Of a stretch of 64,000 bases of DNA, positions 35,983 to 46,429 are shown piece after piece. This DNA is from Pseudovibrio denitrificans JCM 12308 (GTDB lineage: Bacteria; Pseudomonadota; Alphaproteobacteria; Rhizobiales; Stappiaceae), in contig NZ_BAZK01000004.1 of the NCBI RefSeq assembly GCF_001310815.1, positions 124,001 to 188,000 of the forward strand, given 5' to 3'. The notes below the pieces were generated by a model, which was given only the letters and a program-made list of their open reading frames with translations, ran no database searches and was not told where the DNA came from. Position numbers and translations under genes: made by a program. The stretch's first letter is position 1; every line of letters begins with the position of its first letter.

Positions 35983-37918
35983 GCAACTTCTTTCTTATCC
36001 GCTCGGGCCTGCTCCCAGACAGAACCGAGACCTTCAAATTTCGCAGCCATGTTCGCAATGGCTTCTTCGTCAGAAATGTTTCCGCCAAGCCACTTCTCAG
36101 CAGCTTCAGCAAAAATGGTACGGCCTACAGCAAAACCTTTCACAAGGTCATACTTGCCTGCAACCTCAAAGCTCGCTGCGAGCTCTTCAGCCGGTGCATC
36201 AAGGCCAAGAACAACAATACCGCGGCACCAAGGATCATTCTTTTTGATCGCATCACAAGCTTTCTGCCAGCCTGCGTCGGTCTTCAATGGCTCCAGCTTC
36301 CACCAGTCAGGGTAAACACCCAGATCGTAGAAGCGCTGAATGATGGTCGCGGTGGTGTCATCATCAACCGGTCCAACCTTGGACGGGATGACTTCCAGCA
36401 AAAACTCCAGATTATTTTCGCGGCACGCATGTGCAAGGCGAAGGATCGTCTCTTCCTGACGCGCTTTCATCTCAGCGCTGTCATCTGGGTGGTAGAAGCA
36501 AAGCACCTTAACCACATGCTCAACCGGCCATTCTGCCAGCTGGCTGCCAAGGTCAGGACCAATCTCCAGCTCCAGCGGACGGGAACCTGGCAGTTCAACA
36601 GGGCGGCCAATCCACAGACCAGAACCCGTTGCTTTGAACAGCGCTTCCTCACCAAGACGGCCATCACACAGAATGCCGTAGTCGTCACCACCAGCACGAA
36701 CCTGCTGAGCAGCTTTGAGGCAAAGCTCTTTGAACTCAGGGATCTTGTCTTCAGAAGCGCCAACTTTGGCAGCCATGTCTTCCAGCTGAGAGCGGTGGTC
36801 GAAGGCAAACACTTTCATGTTGGACCAGTCGCCCTTGCGGTTGGTCGCCCAGTGGATCTGCTCCAGTTTCTTGTCTTTGCGCAGAGCGTGCTCGGTGGAA
36901 CCGTTCTCAAGGAACCACTGCAGCTCTTCCCAGCTTGGGTAAGCCGGCGCACAGCCGTGACGGGATACAGCAAACGCACCACATGCATTTGCATAGGTGA
37001 GGGTGGTCTCCCAGGTCTCGTCTTTCAGCCAGCCGCGCAGCAAGCCAGACATGAAACCATCACCCGCGCCAAGCACGTTGAACACTTCAATTGGGAAGCC
37101 CGGACCGGACTTGCCGTCATCAAGCTCGCGCCAATCTCATCTTCAAACACCACAGCGCCCATTGGGCCACGCTTGCAAACAAGAGCAGCCTTGCTGACCT
37201 TGCGCACCGCGTTCAGTGCTTCAAGAGTATCGGTAGAACCGCCTGCGATATGGAACTCTTCTTCCGTACCTACAATCAGATCAAACAGGTGCAGGTGCTT
37301 TTGCAGCTCAGCAGTCACCTTCTCGGAAGCAATGAAACGCTCTTCACCGTCACCGTGACCAGCAAGACCCCAGAGGTTCGGACGGTAATCGATGTCCAGA
37401 GCAGTGCGCGCGCCGTTCTCTTTCGCAAGACGCAGCGCTTTAAGAACAGCAGCTTCGGTGCGTGGATGCGAAAGGTGCGTACCTGTGACGGTCACACAGC
37501 CTGCTTGGGCAATAAACTCAGGATCAATGTCATCTTCGCACAGCGCCATGTCGGCACAGTTCTCGCGATAGAAGATCAGCGGAAACTGTTCTTTGTCACG
37601 AATACCAAGAATAACAAGTGCGGTCAGACGCTCTTTGTCGGTGACAAGACCATCGACACAAACGCCTTCTTTAACCAGCTGCTCGCGAATGAAGCGGCCC
37701 ATGTGCTCATCCCCTACGCGGGAGATCAGGGCAGACTTCAGCCCGAGACGAGCTGTTCCGACTGACATATTGGTTGGTGAGCCGCCGACATACTTATTAA
37801 ACGAAGATATGTCTTCAAGTCGGCTGCCAACCTGCGTTCCATACAGGTCGACCGATGACCGGCCGATTGTGATGACATCAAGTGATTTCAACGGATTCTC
37901 CCAATCAGGTACTAGCAT
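35979..37918 (-). CDS. iolC: 5-dehydro-2-deoxygluconokinase fused to a DUF2090 domain, with an apparent frameshift
   Basis: IolC phosphorylates 2-deoxy-5-keto-gluconate. The N-terminal PfkB/ribokinase fold shows VDVITIGRSSVDLYG-like start (LDVITIGRSSVDLYG), YVGGSPTNMSVGTARLG and GAGDGFMSGLLRGW with the catalytic Asp. The C-terminal half (from about residue 330: MKVFAFDHRSQLEDMAAKVG) is DUF2090, an aldolase-like TIM barrel often fused to IolC in proteobacteria and likely to do the following aldolase step. The break is at about 37126-37133; one missing base joins DEIG to ELDDGKSGPGFPIEVFNV. The total is about 646 residues. The ATG at 37918 follows AGGA closely. Confidence 0.92.
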
Positions 37919-37929
37919 TTCCTGAAAGA

Positions 37930-38059
37930 TTACATATTCCAAAAATAATCACAAGTGGAATGTATGTTCAAAATAGAATGAGCTTCATTCCAAAATTTGG
38001 AGAAGCTCTCTTCCATTTTCGGTGCTGTGTGGGCTTCCCTTTGATTCCTTAGAGATACT
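37930..38059. promoter_or_regulatory. Probable iolCDEBG promoter/operator region
   Basis: Several TTCCAAAA and GGAAT elements are packed between the RpiR gene and iolC. Examples are ATTCCAAAA at 37937, GTGGAATG at 37957 and the near-palindrome TTCCAAAATTTGGAG at 37988-38002. They resemble the elements upstream of the transporter operon and are likely binding sites of the RpiR-type regulator. Confidence 0.55.
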
Positions 38060-38911
38060 CTAGGAGAGGGAGGTCCACTTTCGCGCATCGCCAACTGCAA
38101 CAGCGATAGAAGTTGCAAGGCACATGGTTGTGGAGAGTGAACGGAAAGCGCCGTGCTCTGCCTCATTAACCTCCAGAACGGTTGAAGAAACGCGGGCGAT
38201 TGGAGACAGAACACTGTCCGTCAAAGACACCACCGCCACGCCGCGACCAAAGGCCTTGCTGGCAAATTCAACCACCTCTGGAGAGTAGGGGCTGAAGGTC
38301 GCCACAAACAATGCATCGTTCTCATTGATGAACTGAACACGCTCTTCCAGAATACCTCCCGTGTATTCCAAAAGATTGGTTCTGACGCCCATTTTACCCA
38401 ATGTATAGTGCAGGTAGCTAACCACTGGGTATGCACGTCTAAGTCCCAATAAGTGTATGTTTTCTGCAGCTGACAGCGCTTCAATGGTGCGTTCCAGCGC
38501 CACCGTATCCACCTGCCGCAGCAGATCATCCAGCGACTGCTTGGAACGTTCCACGAAGTTGCCCAGAATGCTGCCAGGGGTGTTTGTTCCGCTCTCGCGG
38601 ATCTTGGTCAGGCGCTCTGTATACTCAGAGCTGCGGCCAACCAGTTGCCCCTGGAAGATCTGCTGCATCTGCGAGAAACCATCAAACCCCAGCGTCTGCG
38701 CAAAGCGTACAAGAGTAGACGGCTGCACGCCTGCAGCGCTGGCAATCTCCGCTGTTGTGCCAAGAGCGATTCTGTCCGGATTTGCCAATGCGTACCGAGC
38801 GCACTGCAAAAGTCTCTTCGGCATGCTCTCCGAAAGAGTACTTATTCTAGCCTTCAGGCTCTCGTAATCCGAGGGAATGTCTGGGCTAATTGCATCTAAA
38901 TTCTGTGTCAT
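38060..38911 (-). CDS. MurR/RpiR family regulator, IolR-like
   Basis: This is a 283-residue protein with an N-terminal RpiR HTH (SESMPKRLLQCARYALANPDRIALGTTAEIASAAGVQPSTLVRFAQTLGFDGFSQMQ). A C-terminal SIS sugar-phosphate-binding domain (IHLLGLRRAYPVVSYLHYTLGKMGV, DALFVATFSPYSPEVVEFA) follows. Its place between the iolCDEBG genes and the transporter genes makes it the inositol-responsive regulator. RpiR-type IolR of rhizobia recognises GGAA-N6-TTCC, and such a site lies at 38965. Confidence 0.92.
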   Translation of the reverse strand: MTQNLDAISPDIPSDYESLKARISTLSESMPKRLLQCARYALANPDRIALGTTAEIASAAGVQPSTLVRFAQTLGFDGFSQMQQIFQGQLVGRSSEYTERLTKIRESGTNTPGSILGNFVERSKQSLDDLLRQVDTVALERTIEALSAAENIHLLGLRRAYPVVSYLHYTLGKMGVRTNLLEYTGGILEERVQFINENDALFVATFSPYSPEVVEFASKAFGRGVAVVSLTDSVLSPIARVSSTVLEVNEAEHGAFRSLSTTMCLATSIAVAVGDARKWTSLS

Positions 38912-39252
38912 GAAAAAAATCTATTCCAAAACTTGAAAAACCGCAATGTACGTTCTATAAATTTGGAATGAATTTTCCGAATTGGAAAAATTTGGATGAA
39001 TTCTACGATTGTAGGGCCGGTAACACGCGCTCTGTCCATCTACCTTGTATCTTGCAGATCCGGCACGGATTTGCCGCAAACAGGCTTGCGTTGATATAAA
39101 AGGGGATGGGTGCTTTCGCCCGTGGGACGGCTGAGCACTACAATATATGCGGAGACGCATTCGAACTCTGGTGTTTATGGACGAGATACACACCGGACTT
39201 CTAGGGGAAACCCTGACTTAAAATTGGCATGCGCCAATCTTGGGAGGTTTAT
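38912..39252. promoter_or_regulatory. Regulatory region of the inositol transporter operon, with a GGAA-N6-TTCC site
   Basis: The 340-base divergent gap has GGAATGAATTTTCC at 38965-38978, an exact match to the GGAA-N6-TTCC pattern known for rhizobial IolR. Nearby half sites are ATTCCAAAAC at 38922 and GAATTGGAAAAAT at 38980. No gene is seen in this gap. Confidence 0.65.
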
Positions 39253-40179
39253 ATGAAAAAGACTTTACGCGCGTTCGTAGCTGCTGCTGCGATCATGACT
39301 GCACCTGCTGTAATGGCTGCTGACATTATTGTTGTGAGCCACGGCCAGGCAAACGACCCATTCTGGTCTGTTGTTAAAAACGGTGTAGACAAAGCAGCAA
39401 AAGACAGCGGCGCTAACGTTTCTTACCGTGCTCCAGAAACTTTTGACATGGTGGCCATGAGCCAGCTTATCGATGCAGCCATCGTTCAGGAGCCGGACGG
39501 AATTGTTGTGTCCATTCCAGATGGCGACGCGCTTGGTCCATCCATCACCAAAGCTGTGGAAGCTGGCATCCCTGTCATCTCCATGAACTCCGGTAGCGAC
39601 GTGTCCGCAAGCTTCGGCACCCTGCTTCACGTAGGTCAGGACGAGTTTGACGCCGGTAAAGCAGCAGGTAAGAAGCTTGCTGACATGGGCGGCAAGGTCG
39701 GCATCTGCGTCAACCAGGAAGTGGGCAACGTTTCCCTCGACCTGCGTTGTGAAGGCTTTGCAGCTGGCTTCGGTGGCAACGTGACCGTTGTTCCAACCAA
39801 CAACGATCCGGCAGAAGTAGAAGCTAAGATCAAGGCGACCCTGGAATCCAACGAAGACATCGACACCATCATGGGTCTTGGTGCTTCTCTCGTAGGTGAG
39901 CCAGCAGTAGCAGCGGTTGAAGCTGTAGGACGCACTGGTGAAGTCAATGTAGCAACCTTCGACATGTCCGCAGGCTTCCTGCAGGCAGTTGTTGACGGCA
40001 AAGCGGCATTTGCAATTGACCAGCAGCAGTTCCTGCAGGGCTACCTGCCAGTTATCTTCCTCGCTCTCAATGCAGAGTACGGACTTATTCCAGGTGGCAA
40101 CGTTCCATCCGGTCCAAACCTGATCACTGCTGACAAAGCAGGCCAGGTTGTAGAGCTGTCCGCTCAAGGCATCCGCTAA
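39253..40179 (+). CDS. Sugar ABC transporter substrate-binding protein, probably for inositol
   Basis: This is a 308-residue periplasmic binding protein of the ribose/inositol type. It has a signal peptide (MKKTLRAFVAAAAIMTAPAVMA) and the core IIVVSHGQANDPFWSVVKNGVDKAAKDSGANVSYRAPETFD. The type 1 periplasmic-binding motifs AAIVQEPDGIVVSIPDG and TIMGLGASLVGEP follow. GGGAGG precedes the ATG at 39253. Position next to iol genes and an RpiR regulator supports inositol as ligand (IbpA-like); this is inferred. It heads the transporter operon. Confidence 0.92.
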   Translation: MKKTLRAFVAAAAIMTAPAVMAADIIVVSHGQANDPFWSVVKNGVDKAAKDSGANVSYRAPETFDMVAMSQLIDAAIVQEPDGIVVSIPDGDALGPSITKAVEAGIPVISMNSGSDVSASFGTLLHVGQDEFDAGKAAGKKLADMGGKVGICVNQEVGNVSLDLRCEGFAAGFGGNVTVVPTNNDPAEVEAKIKATLESNEDIDTIMGLGASLVGEPAVAAVEAVGRTGEVNVATFDMSAGFLQAVVDGKAAFAIDQQQFLQGYLPVIFLALNAEYGLIPGGNVPSGPNLITADKAGQVVELSAQGIR

Positions 40180-40241
40180 GGAGCTTTGCTATGGGAGGGG
40201 TGTCCGCATCCCTCTCATCCATGCAAACTGAGGGAAATAAA

Positions 40242-41348
40242 ATGTCCGATCTTGCTGTTGAGAGCGCGGACGAAAGAGTAAAAAAAATCTCGCTCATCTC
40301 CCGGCTCATGAAGCGTCCGGAACTCGGCGCTATTGCTGGCCTTGCTCTCGTAACAATCTTCTTTCTTTTCACTGCTGACTCCAAGATGTTCACCCTTGCG
40401 GGGATCATGAACTTCATGACGCCTGCTGCCCAGCTCGGCATTCTGGCAATCGGAGCAGCACTTCTCATGATCGGCGGCGAGTTTGACCTCTCCGTTGGCT
40501 CCATGGTTGCGTTCACAGGGCTGATCTTCGGCGCGGCAATGGTCACGTTTGACCTGCCGTTGTTTGCAGCGATTATTGTCACCTTCATGGCGGCAGCTGC
40601 GATGGGTGCCCTCAACGGGCAGATCGTTATCCGCACAGGTCTGCCGTCCTTCATTGTAACGCTGGCGTTCCTCTTCATCCTGCGTGGCCTGTCTCTGGTT
40701 GGCCTCAAGGCCGCAACCGGTGGCTCCACCCAACTCCGTGGCATCCGTCAGGAGTTTGAAGGCTCGTGGTTGGCTGAGTTCTTCAGCGGCGAAGCGTTCA
40801 CACCTCTCTTCTATTGGTTGGCAGAATCTGGCTGGATCGATACCTTCAAGTCCGGCAAGCCAAAGGTTGATGGCATTCCAGTTGATATCATCTGGTTCCT
40901 GCTGCTCGCTCTTGTGGCTACCTGGGTGCTTCTGCGCTCCCGCTATGGCAGCTGGATCTTTGCAGCTGGCGGCGACAGCAATGCAGCAAGCAATTCTGGT
41001 GTGCCAGTGCGCAAGGTCAAGATGTACCTGTTCATGTTCACCGCATGCTGTGCAGCGCTTGTCGCAATCCTCACCGTGATGGATGCAGGCTCCACCGATG
41101 CCCGTCGTGGCTTCCAGAAGGAGTTTGAGGCCATCATCGCAGCGGTGATTGGCGGCTGTCTGCTCACTGGTGGTTACGGGTCAGCGATTGGTGCGTTCTT
41201 CGGCTCCATCATCTTCGGTATGGTGCTGATCGGCCTCAGCTACACCAATATCGATCAGGACTGGTATCTGGTCTTCCTCGGTTCCATGCTGCTGATTGCG
41301 GTGTTGTTTAACAACATGATCCGCAAGCGCGTCACAGGGGAGCGCTGA
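40242..41348 (+). CDS. Sugar ABC transporter permease
   Basis: This is a 368-residue integral membrane protein of the RbsC/BPD_transp_2 family with about nine to ten helices. Family signatures are [26 protein letters not shown] and [18 protein letters not shown], and the loop near the C-terminus is [32 protein letters not shown]. The ATG at 40242 follows GAGGGAAAT and avoids 17 non-conserved upstream codons. It lies between the binding-protein and ATPase genes, and by context imports inositol (IatP-like). Confidence 0.92.
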   Translation: MSDLAVESADERVKKISLISRLMKRPELGAIAGLALVTIFFLFTADSKMFTLAGIMNFMTPAAQLGILAIGAALLMIGGEFDLSVGSMVAFTGLIFGAAMVTFDLPLFAAIIVTFMAAAAMGALNGQIVIRTGLPSFIVTLAFLFILRGLSLVGLKAATGGSTQLRGIRQEFEGSWLAEFFSGEAFTPLFYWLAESGWIDTFKSGKPKVDGIPVDIIWFLLLALVATWVLLRSRYGSWIFAAGGDSNAASNSGVPVRKVKMYLFMFTACCAALVAILTVMDAGSTDARRGFQKEFEAIIAAVIGGCLLTGGYGSAIGAFFGSIIFGMVLIGLSYTNIDQDWYLVFLGSMLLIAVLFNNMIRKRVTGER

Positions 41349-41350
41349 TC

Positions 41351-42130
41351 ATGACTTCACCTATCGTAGAGATGAAGAACATCGAAAAGCACTTCGGTTC
41401 CGTAATTGCTTTGGCTGGTGTTTCCTTCTCTGTCATGCCCGGCGAAGTGCATTGTCTGCTTGGTGACAACGGTGCAGGTAAATCCACCTTCATCAAAACC
41501 ATGTCCGGCGTGCACAAGCCAAGTAAGGGCGAGATCTTCGTTGATGGTCAGAAGCAGGTCTTTGAAAGCCCGCGTGATGCAATGAATTCTGGCATCGCAA
41601 CGGTGCACCAGGATCTGGCCATGATCCCGCTCATGTCCATCACTCGCAACTTCTGGCTTGGCCGCGAGCCGGTCAAAAAGTTCGGACCAATCTCTTACTT
41701 CGATCACAAGTACGCTAACGAAGTGACCATGGAAGAGATGTCCAAGATGGGCATCAACCTGCGCGAACCGGATCAGGCCGTGGGCACGCTGTCCGGCGGT
41801 GAGCGCCAGACAGTCGCAATCGCGCGCGCCGTGTACTTCGGCGCGAAGGTCCTTATTCTTGACGAGCCGACTTCAGCTCTGGGCGTACGCCAGACTTCAA
41901 ACGTGCTCTCGACTATGGATAAGGTCCGCAAGAAAGGTGTTGGCGTCGTGTTCATTTCTCACAACGTTCGCCACGCCATGGCAGTGGGTGATCGCTTCAC
42001 AGTGCTGAACCGGGGCAAAACCCTCGGCACTGCAAAGAAGGGTGAGATCACCGCTGAGGAACTACAAGACTTGATGGCTGGCGGGCAGGAGCTTGCCAGT
42101 CTGGAGGCATCATTGGGCGGCACCGTATGA
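41351..42130 (+). CDS. Sugar ABC transporter ATP-binding protein
   Basis: The 259 residues form a single ABC ATPase domain: Walker [11 protein letters not shown]-loop TVHQDLAMI, signature LSGGERQ and Walker [12 protein letters not shown], with switch His in FISHNVRHA. Ribose-type importers usually have a fused double ATPase of about 500 residues, so this single-domain form is the FrcA/IatA-like type. It starts two bases after the permease stop and ends the transporter trio before a hairpin terminator. Confidence 0.93.
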   Translation: MTSPIVEMKNIEKHFGSVIALAGVSFSVMPGEVHCLLGDNGAGKSTFIKTMSGVHKPSKGEIFVDGQKQVFESPRDAMNSGIATVHQDLAMIPLMSITRNFWLGREPVKKFGPISYFDHKYANEVTMEEMSKMGINLREPDQAVGTLSGGERQTVAIARAVYFGAKVLILDEPTSALGVRQTSNVLSTMDKVRKKGVGVVFISHNVRHAMAVGDRFTVLNRGKTLGTAKKGEITAEELQDLMAGGQELASLEASLGGTV

Positions 42131-42204
42131 TGTGTATTTCCGGGAGCTGAACTCAGTTCCCGGTCCAGGCATACGCAACATACAGGTTGTTCAATGACAC
42201 ATTG

Positions 42205-42240
42205 AGGAGCGGCATTACCCGATCGTGCCGCTCCTTCTTT
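42205..42240 (+). terminator. Terminator after the ABC transporter genes
   Basis: The ten-base stem AGGAGCGGCA/TGCCGCTCCT (42205-42214 with 42226-42235) is followed by a T-rich tract TCTTT, 75 bases after the ATPase gene. Confidence 0.85.
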
Positions 42241-42331
42241 CTAGCAATGCTCCGTTTCAAAGTGCGTTCTGTTGGAACCAATTAAGAACAAGAACCCGCT
42301 TCGCTCTGGGAGCACTTTCAGGATTACTGAG

Positions 42332-43443
42332 ATGGAAAAAATCGGCGTAGGTCTGATTGGAACCGGATATATGGGCAAATGTCATGCTCTGGCATGGAAT
42401 GCCGTATCCGGTGTGTTTGGTGGTGAGCTTAAGCCAGAACTGGTAACGCTTGCTGAGGTGAATGAAGAGCTGGCAGCTGCGCGCGCAAAAGACTTCGGCT
42501 TTGCCAAGTCAACGGGCAACTGGCGCGATATGCTGGCTGATCCTGATATTCATATCATCTCGATTACCACGCCGAACGAGTTCCACCCGGAAATGGCGAT
42601 TGCAGCACTCGAAGCTGGCAAACACGTTTACTGCGAAAAGCCAATGGCACCTTCCTTTGAAGATGCCCAGAAGATGCTCGAAGCATCCCGCAAGTCCGGC
42701 AAGAAAACCTTCCTCGGCTACAACTACATCCAGAACCCGATGATGCGCCGCATCCGCGACCTGCTCAACGCAGGTGAGATTGGCGACGTGCTTCAGATCC
42801 GTCTTGAGATGGACGAAGACTTCATGGCCAACCCGGATGATGAATGGGGCATCAAGAGCGGTGCAGCTTCCGGCTTCGGTGCGCTGGACGACTTCGGCGT
42901 GCACACCATGTCCCTGCTCATGGCACTGGACCTGCGCATTGCCAAAGTCATGTGCCACATGACAAAGCCATACGCGACCCGTAAGGACGCATCCGGCAAC
43001 GACAAGACCGTAGAAACTTACGATGCTGCCACCGTGCTGTTTGAGCTGGAAAATGGCGGCAACGGCACATTGCAGCTCAACCGTTCCGCATGGGGCCGTA
43101 AAGGCCGCATCGCCGTACAGATCTTCGGCTCCAAAGCTCCATCGTTTATGATCAGGAACGCATGAACGAAATGCACGTCTACAAGGCGGAAGGCGACGTC
43201 GCAGGGCAGGGCTACACCACCATTCTGGCCGGTCCGGCTCACGAACCATACGACCGCTTTATCCCGGCTCCGGGCCACGGCCTTGGCTTCAACGACCTGA
43301 AAATCATCGAAGTCAATGAGATCCTGAAGAGCCTGCAAGGACAGGAAAGCCATTTAATCGACTTCGAACGCGGCATCTTCATTGAAGGCCTGGTTCAGTC
43401 CATGGCCAAATCCCACGAACAGTCTGGTTGGGTCACCGTTTAA
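42332..43443 (+). CDS. Second Gfo/Idh/MocA oxidoreductase of the inositol locus, with an apparent frameshift
   Basis: This NAD(P)-dependent sugar/inositol dehydrogenase has the Rossmann start GVGLIGTGYMGKCHALAW, YCEKPMAPSFEDA with the catalytic Lys, and ASGFGALDDFGVHTMSLLMA with the Asp/His pair. One G appears missing at 43135 (CCAAAGCTCC for CCAAAGGCTCC); restored, the gene continues GSKGSIVYDQERMNEMHVYKAEGDV and reaches about 370 residues. By context it may act on scyllo-inositol or another inositol isomer. The ATG at 42332 is chosen for the family N-terminus. A terminator follows. Confidence 0.9.
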
Positions 43444-43463
43444 AATCCATAGATATCGGAATG

Positions 43464-43494
43464 AAAAGGGCGCTCCACCAGCGCCCTTTTTTGT
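43464..43494 (+). terminator. Terminator after the Gfo/Idh/MocA gene
   Basis: The 11-base stem AAAAGGGCGCT/AGCGCCCTTTT (43464-43474 with 43480-43490) runs into a T-run. Confidence 0.92.
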
Positions 43495-43644
43495 AGGGTG
43501 AATTCTTGCTTGCAAGGTCTTCAGCGAAAAAAAAGATTTAACCCCCTAAAAGCCTTTGGGAAAACTCTTTGAGGTGCTGGACAGACAAACTTTCCCACCC
43601 TATAAGACCCTCACCTCAGCGGGGCACACTGCCCAACGCGACAG

Positions 43645-43720
43645 GCCCGGATAGCTCAGTTGGTAGAGCAGCGGATTGAAAATCCGCGTGTCGGTGGTTC
43701 GAATCCGCCTCCGGGCACCA
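43645..43720 (+). tRNA. tRNA-Phe (anticodon GAA), attachment site of an integrated element
   Basis: This is a full cloverleaf: acceptor GCCCGGA/TCCGGGC, D arm GCTC/GAGC, anticodon arm GCGGA-TTGAAAA-TCCGC with anticodon GAA, T arm with GGTTCGAATCC, and encoded CCA. It is 76 bases. A degraded integrase gene ends two bases after it with the classical orientation, so the 3' end of this tRNA is the probable attachment site. Confidence 0.98.
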
Positions 43721-43721
43721 C

Positions 43722-44712
43722 TTATCTCCTTGAAATTATTGGATAATAAACCGAGCATTCGCTCAGATTTTTCAAGATTTGACACTTTTTCGGCATGGTT
43801 TGACACTTTTGCTCCAACTGCTTGCTGAACTCTTCCCCGCGCAGCGTGATTTCCTTCTCAAATCGGACAGCGATATCCGACATGCTTTTGCGTAAATCAG
43901 CGCCTTTTGCATAAAGCCGTGCCATGGCTTCTGTCTCATGTGCCAGCGCAGCGGCAAGGTCTCTGTCGTTCAGCCCAATCTCCCGAAAATGGTCGCCACC
44001 GTATGCCGCAGACCATAAAGAGTGAGGCCCGGCTTAATCAGGTTTTTATCCTCTAATTGGATGCGCAGCTTTCTCCACGATGCTCTGAACCCCGAAATAG
44101 TCCATGGTTGCCCTCTGGAATTTGCACAAAGTGTTGGAGCCGAGTGGGCAGGGATCATTTGAGCCGGGGCGTGTTTTAAAACGATCCTGCGCTCGTCATC
44201 CGTCCAGGGCCTGTTGGCGATGGGAGCGTTCTTGGGTTTGCGAATGGACTTAACCCCAAGAGCAGGGTTTTCTTTGATGAACCCGCGCTCTTTGCCCCAT
44301 GAAAACAGTACAGAAAGCACCTGCTTCACATAGTTGGCAAAGCGCCGCTTACGTTGTTCCTCTGCTCTATCTCTGAGTTTGACTATGAAGGGTGAGGTAA
44401 AGCGGGTGAGGGGGGGGTGATTGGCGCCAGATAATCAAAGACCTTCTGGTAGTCCGACTTGGTGCGCTCAGCCAACTCAAGAAAGGTGGAGCTGGCGCGA
44501 TACTTGTCAATCAGATTGCCGAGCGTGCCCGGCCTGCTGATATCAGCCACTGAATTCAAGCTTGTCAGTCGCTCGCATTCCGCCAGAAAGGCAGCACTGC
44601 CAATTGGCGCTTTTTCTAGATTGATCGCCTCTCCAGTCTTGCGATGATAACACCGCAGCTTGCCATGCTGGTCTTTGAAGATCTTGAAGCCTTTGACCCG
44701 GATCGTCGTCAT
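43722..44712 (-). pseudogene. Phage-type tyrosine integrase, internally deleted and frameshifted
   Basis: The ATG at 44712 opens MTTIRVKGFKIFKDQHGKLRCYHR, an integrase arm-binding domain. A run of eight G (44410-44417) breaks the frame; the other frame continues with FIVKLRDRAEEQRKRRFANYVKQVLSVLFSWGKERGFIKENPALGVKSIR. After VLKHAPAQM the sequence jumps directly to PAHSAPTLCANSRGQPWT. The part of the catalytic domain with the first catalytic Arg is therefore missing. A second break at about 43980 precedes LNDRDLAAALAHETEAMARLYAKGAD with the Tyr. YGLRHT keeps the R and H. The missing segment argues for real decay. It would have inserted the island at tRNA-Phe. Confidence 0.85.
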
Positions 44713-44713
44713 A

Positions 44714-44950
44714 TCAGGCTCCAAGTTGATCGAGGAGATCATCATCAGATGGACGACCGTCTTCCTTTAAGCTTTCAATCCAGCGATCCAGATCCTTGAC
44801 ATCCCAGACCTTGCGCTCCGGGAAGAAGAACAGCGGGAACCGGGCAATTGGCCAGGAAGCTGGTTGCACTTAGTCCGCAATAGGAAGCCGTAGAGCTCTC
44901 TTCAGCATGCGATACGGCTGGATACTCAAGTTCAACTGCGCTCTCGCCAT
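44714..44950 (-). pseudogene. HTH (AlpA/excisionase-like) protein next to the integrase, frame broken
   Basis: Pieces in different frames read MARAQLNLSIQPYRMLKR, then TASYCGLSATSFLANCPVP, then PERKVWDVKDLDRWIESLKEDGRPSDDDLLDQLGA, ending at 44714. This is the order of a small MerR/AlpA-type DNA-binding protein, a common partner of integrases. Two base changes are needed to join them. Its stop TGA lies one base before the integrase ATG, so the two were one operon. Confidence 0.6.
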
Positions 44951-45029
44951 ATCGATCCCCTATTGATCTTCAGGCTATAGATGTTTTGATGCCGATAGCA
45001 TGGGCCTGTGACTTAATGAGCCAAAGCGA

Positions 45030-45455
45030 TTACTCGCTTTCCTCACGAACCTTTGTGCAAGACACCAGCACTTTCAAAAACAAAGCACCACAATCGACAA
45101 TATGATAGGCAGGCTGACGTTTTGAGCTTCGCATAATCTGAGTGATCGCCTCCAGAAGCTCTTCCAGTCCGAGATGCATCTCTATCTGAATATTTTCCTC
45201 ATCCATTGCATTGTTGCAAAGGCAGAAGACGCTACTTTCTGTGCCTAGAATGCCAGACCATTTGTTGGCGAGCTGCTGTGAGACAGTCCCGGCAATCAGC
45301 TCTGCAATCGTATTTGTGCAGTGAGAGCGAACCATGTTGTGGTAGGTGGCAACGGCCATCAGATCATTAAAGGTATATCGGGTCCAGCCTTGACGCTCGC
45401 CCTCAAGCACCAATTGCTTCCGCCGCCTCCAGACCCGCAACGTCTCGATATTCAT
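45030..45455 (-). CDS. MerR-like HTH protein, N-terminus unclear
   Basis: The open frame gives 141 residues from the ATG at 45455, but the HTH clearly begins earlier: TYTASEVAKIVG precedes MNIETLRVWRRRKQLVLEGERQGWTRYTFNDLMAVATYHNMV. That upstream part has no standard start before a stop codon at about 45515; a GTG one frame away suggests a lost base. The remainder (ANKWSGILGTES..., GLEELLEAITQIMRSSKR) is a small alpha/beta domain of unknown role. A palindrome GCCGTATATGTACGGC (45481-45496) overlaps its beginning. It is probably a phage-type regulator of the island. Confidence 0.6.
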   Translation of the reverse strand: MNIETLRVWRRRKQLVLEGERQGWTRYTFNDLMAVATYHNMVRSHCTNTIAELIAGTVSQQLANKWSGILGTESSVFCLCNNAMDEENIQIEMHLGLEELLEAITQIMRSSKRQPAYHIVDCGALFLKVLVSCTKVREESE

Positions 45456-45499
45456 CCCAACGATCTTGGCAACTTCGGACGCCGTATATGTACGGCTGT

Positions 45500-46429
45500 A
45501 AGTGTCACTTTATGCAAATGGGTCAAGTGAAACGAAAGTGAATCTTCTAACTTACTGGTTAGATGGAGTACTGAGTATTGGGAAATAGAGAGCGGCTCAA
45601 GAGATGGACTGAATGCTATGTTTGCGATGTACCACTAACCAGACGTTCGTGTATTTCCATCAAAGGTTGAGGCAGCGTCAGGGGGGAGGCGACTGGTTTG
45701 TGGGAAAGGAAGTTCTCTACTCGGTATTAATACGCTCATTGCTGATGTTGGTCAGAACACAGAGCCTCGCTGGTATAGCAAGTCGCTTGTGACCAATAGC
45801 TGCCATTCACACGGCTTAAAGCTCGTTCAAACTTTGGCCAGTGTTCAACTACAGGTCACTTTCATACCTTCAATCTTGAACATCAACTACTGGATGTTCT
45901 CTTTGAATGTCCTTGGGTATCACTTGGCACGTATCGAGGGATTAGGGATAGAATACTACGCTAAGGATGGCCTTTCAGGGCTATCTTAATAGATTTTATC
46001 ATTCTGAAGATGGTTTTCGAGCATAGTCATGGCTTCAGATCGAGCACTGGGGCAAATTCCAAAGGCCTGCTGAATGAGGCCGCTTCACCCAGAGTATCCT
46101 TTGAGAAGTTGAAAGCACCGGTTTGACCTTTGCGCAGAGTCCTATGCTTTGCACAGGAAGGGCTTTGTCAACAGAGCCTAGAGTTTTTAGTCTCCTTGAT
46201 CAATCTGGAAGGCGATGAACCCACAGCAGAAACACCGACCTATAGCAAAAACCTATAGGCGACAAAACAATCTTTGGTTGTGCTGCCCCCCAGCAAAAAT
46301 ACACTCCCGCCAACCAGCGCCACGAGGACGGTAGCTGTTGTCGTAACCGATAATAGTAACGTGTCATGGCCTTTAGCCAATTAACGACATTATTTCGATG
46401 GTAGCGTATTAACTTTAGGGAGAGAGCCT
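45500..46429. other. Gene-poor part of the island
   Basis: About 900 A/T-rich bases have no convincing gene. A 66-codon frame at 45789 has no ribosome-binding site and no protein-like pattern. The stretch just before 46430 has GGGAGAGAG before the ATG of the large gene and must carry its promoter. It may be remnants of older insertions. Confidence 0.4.
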
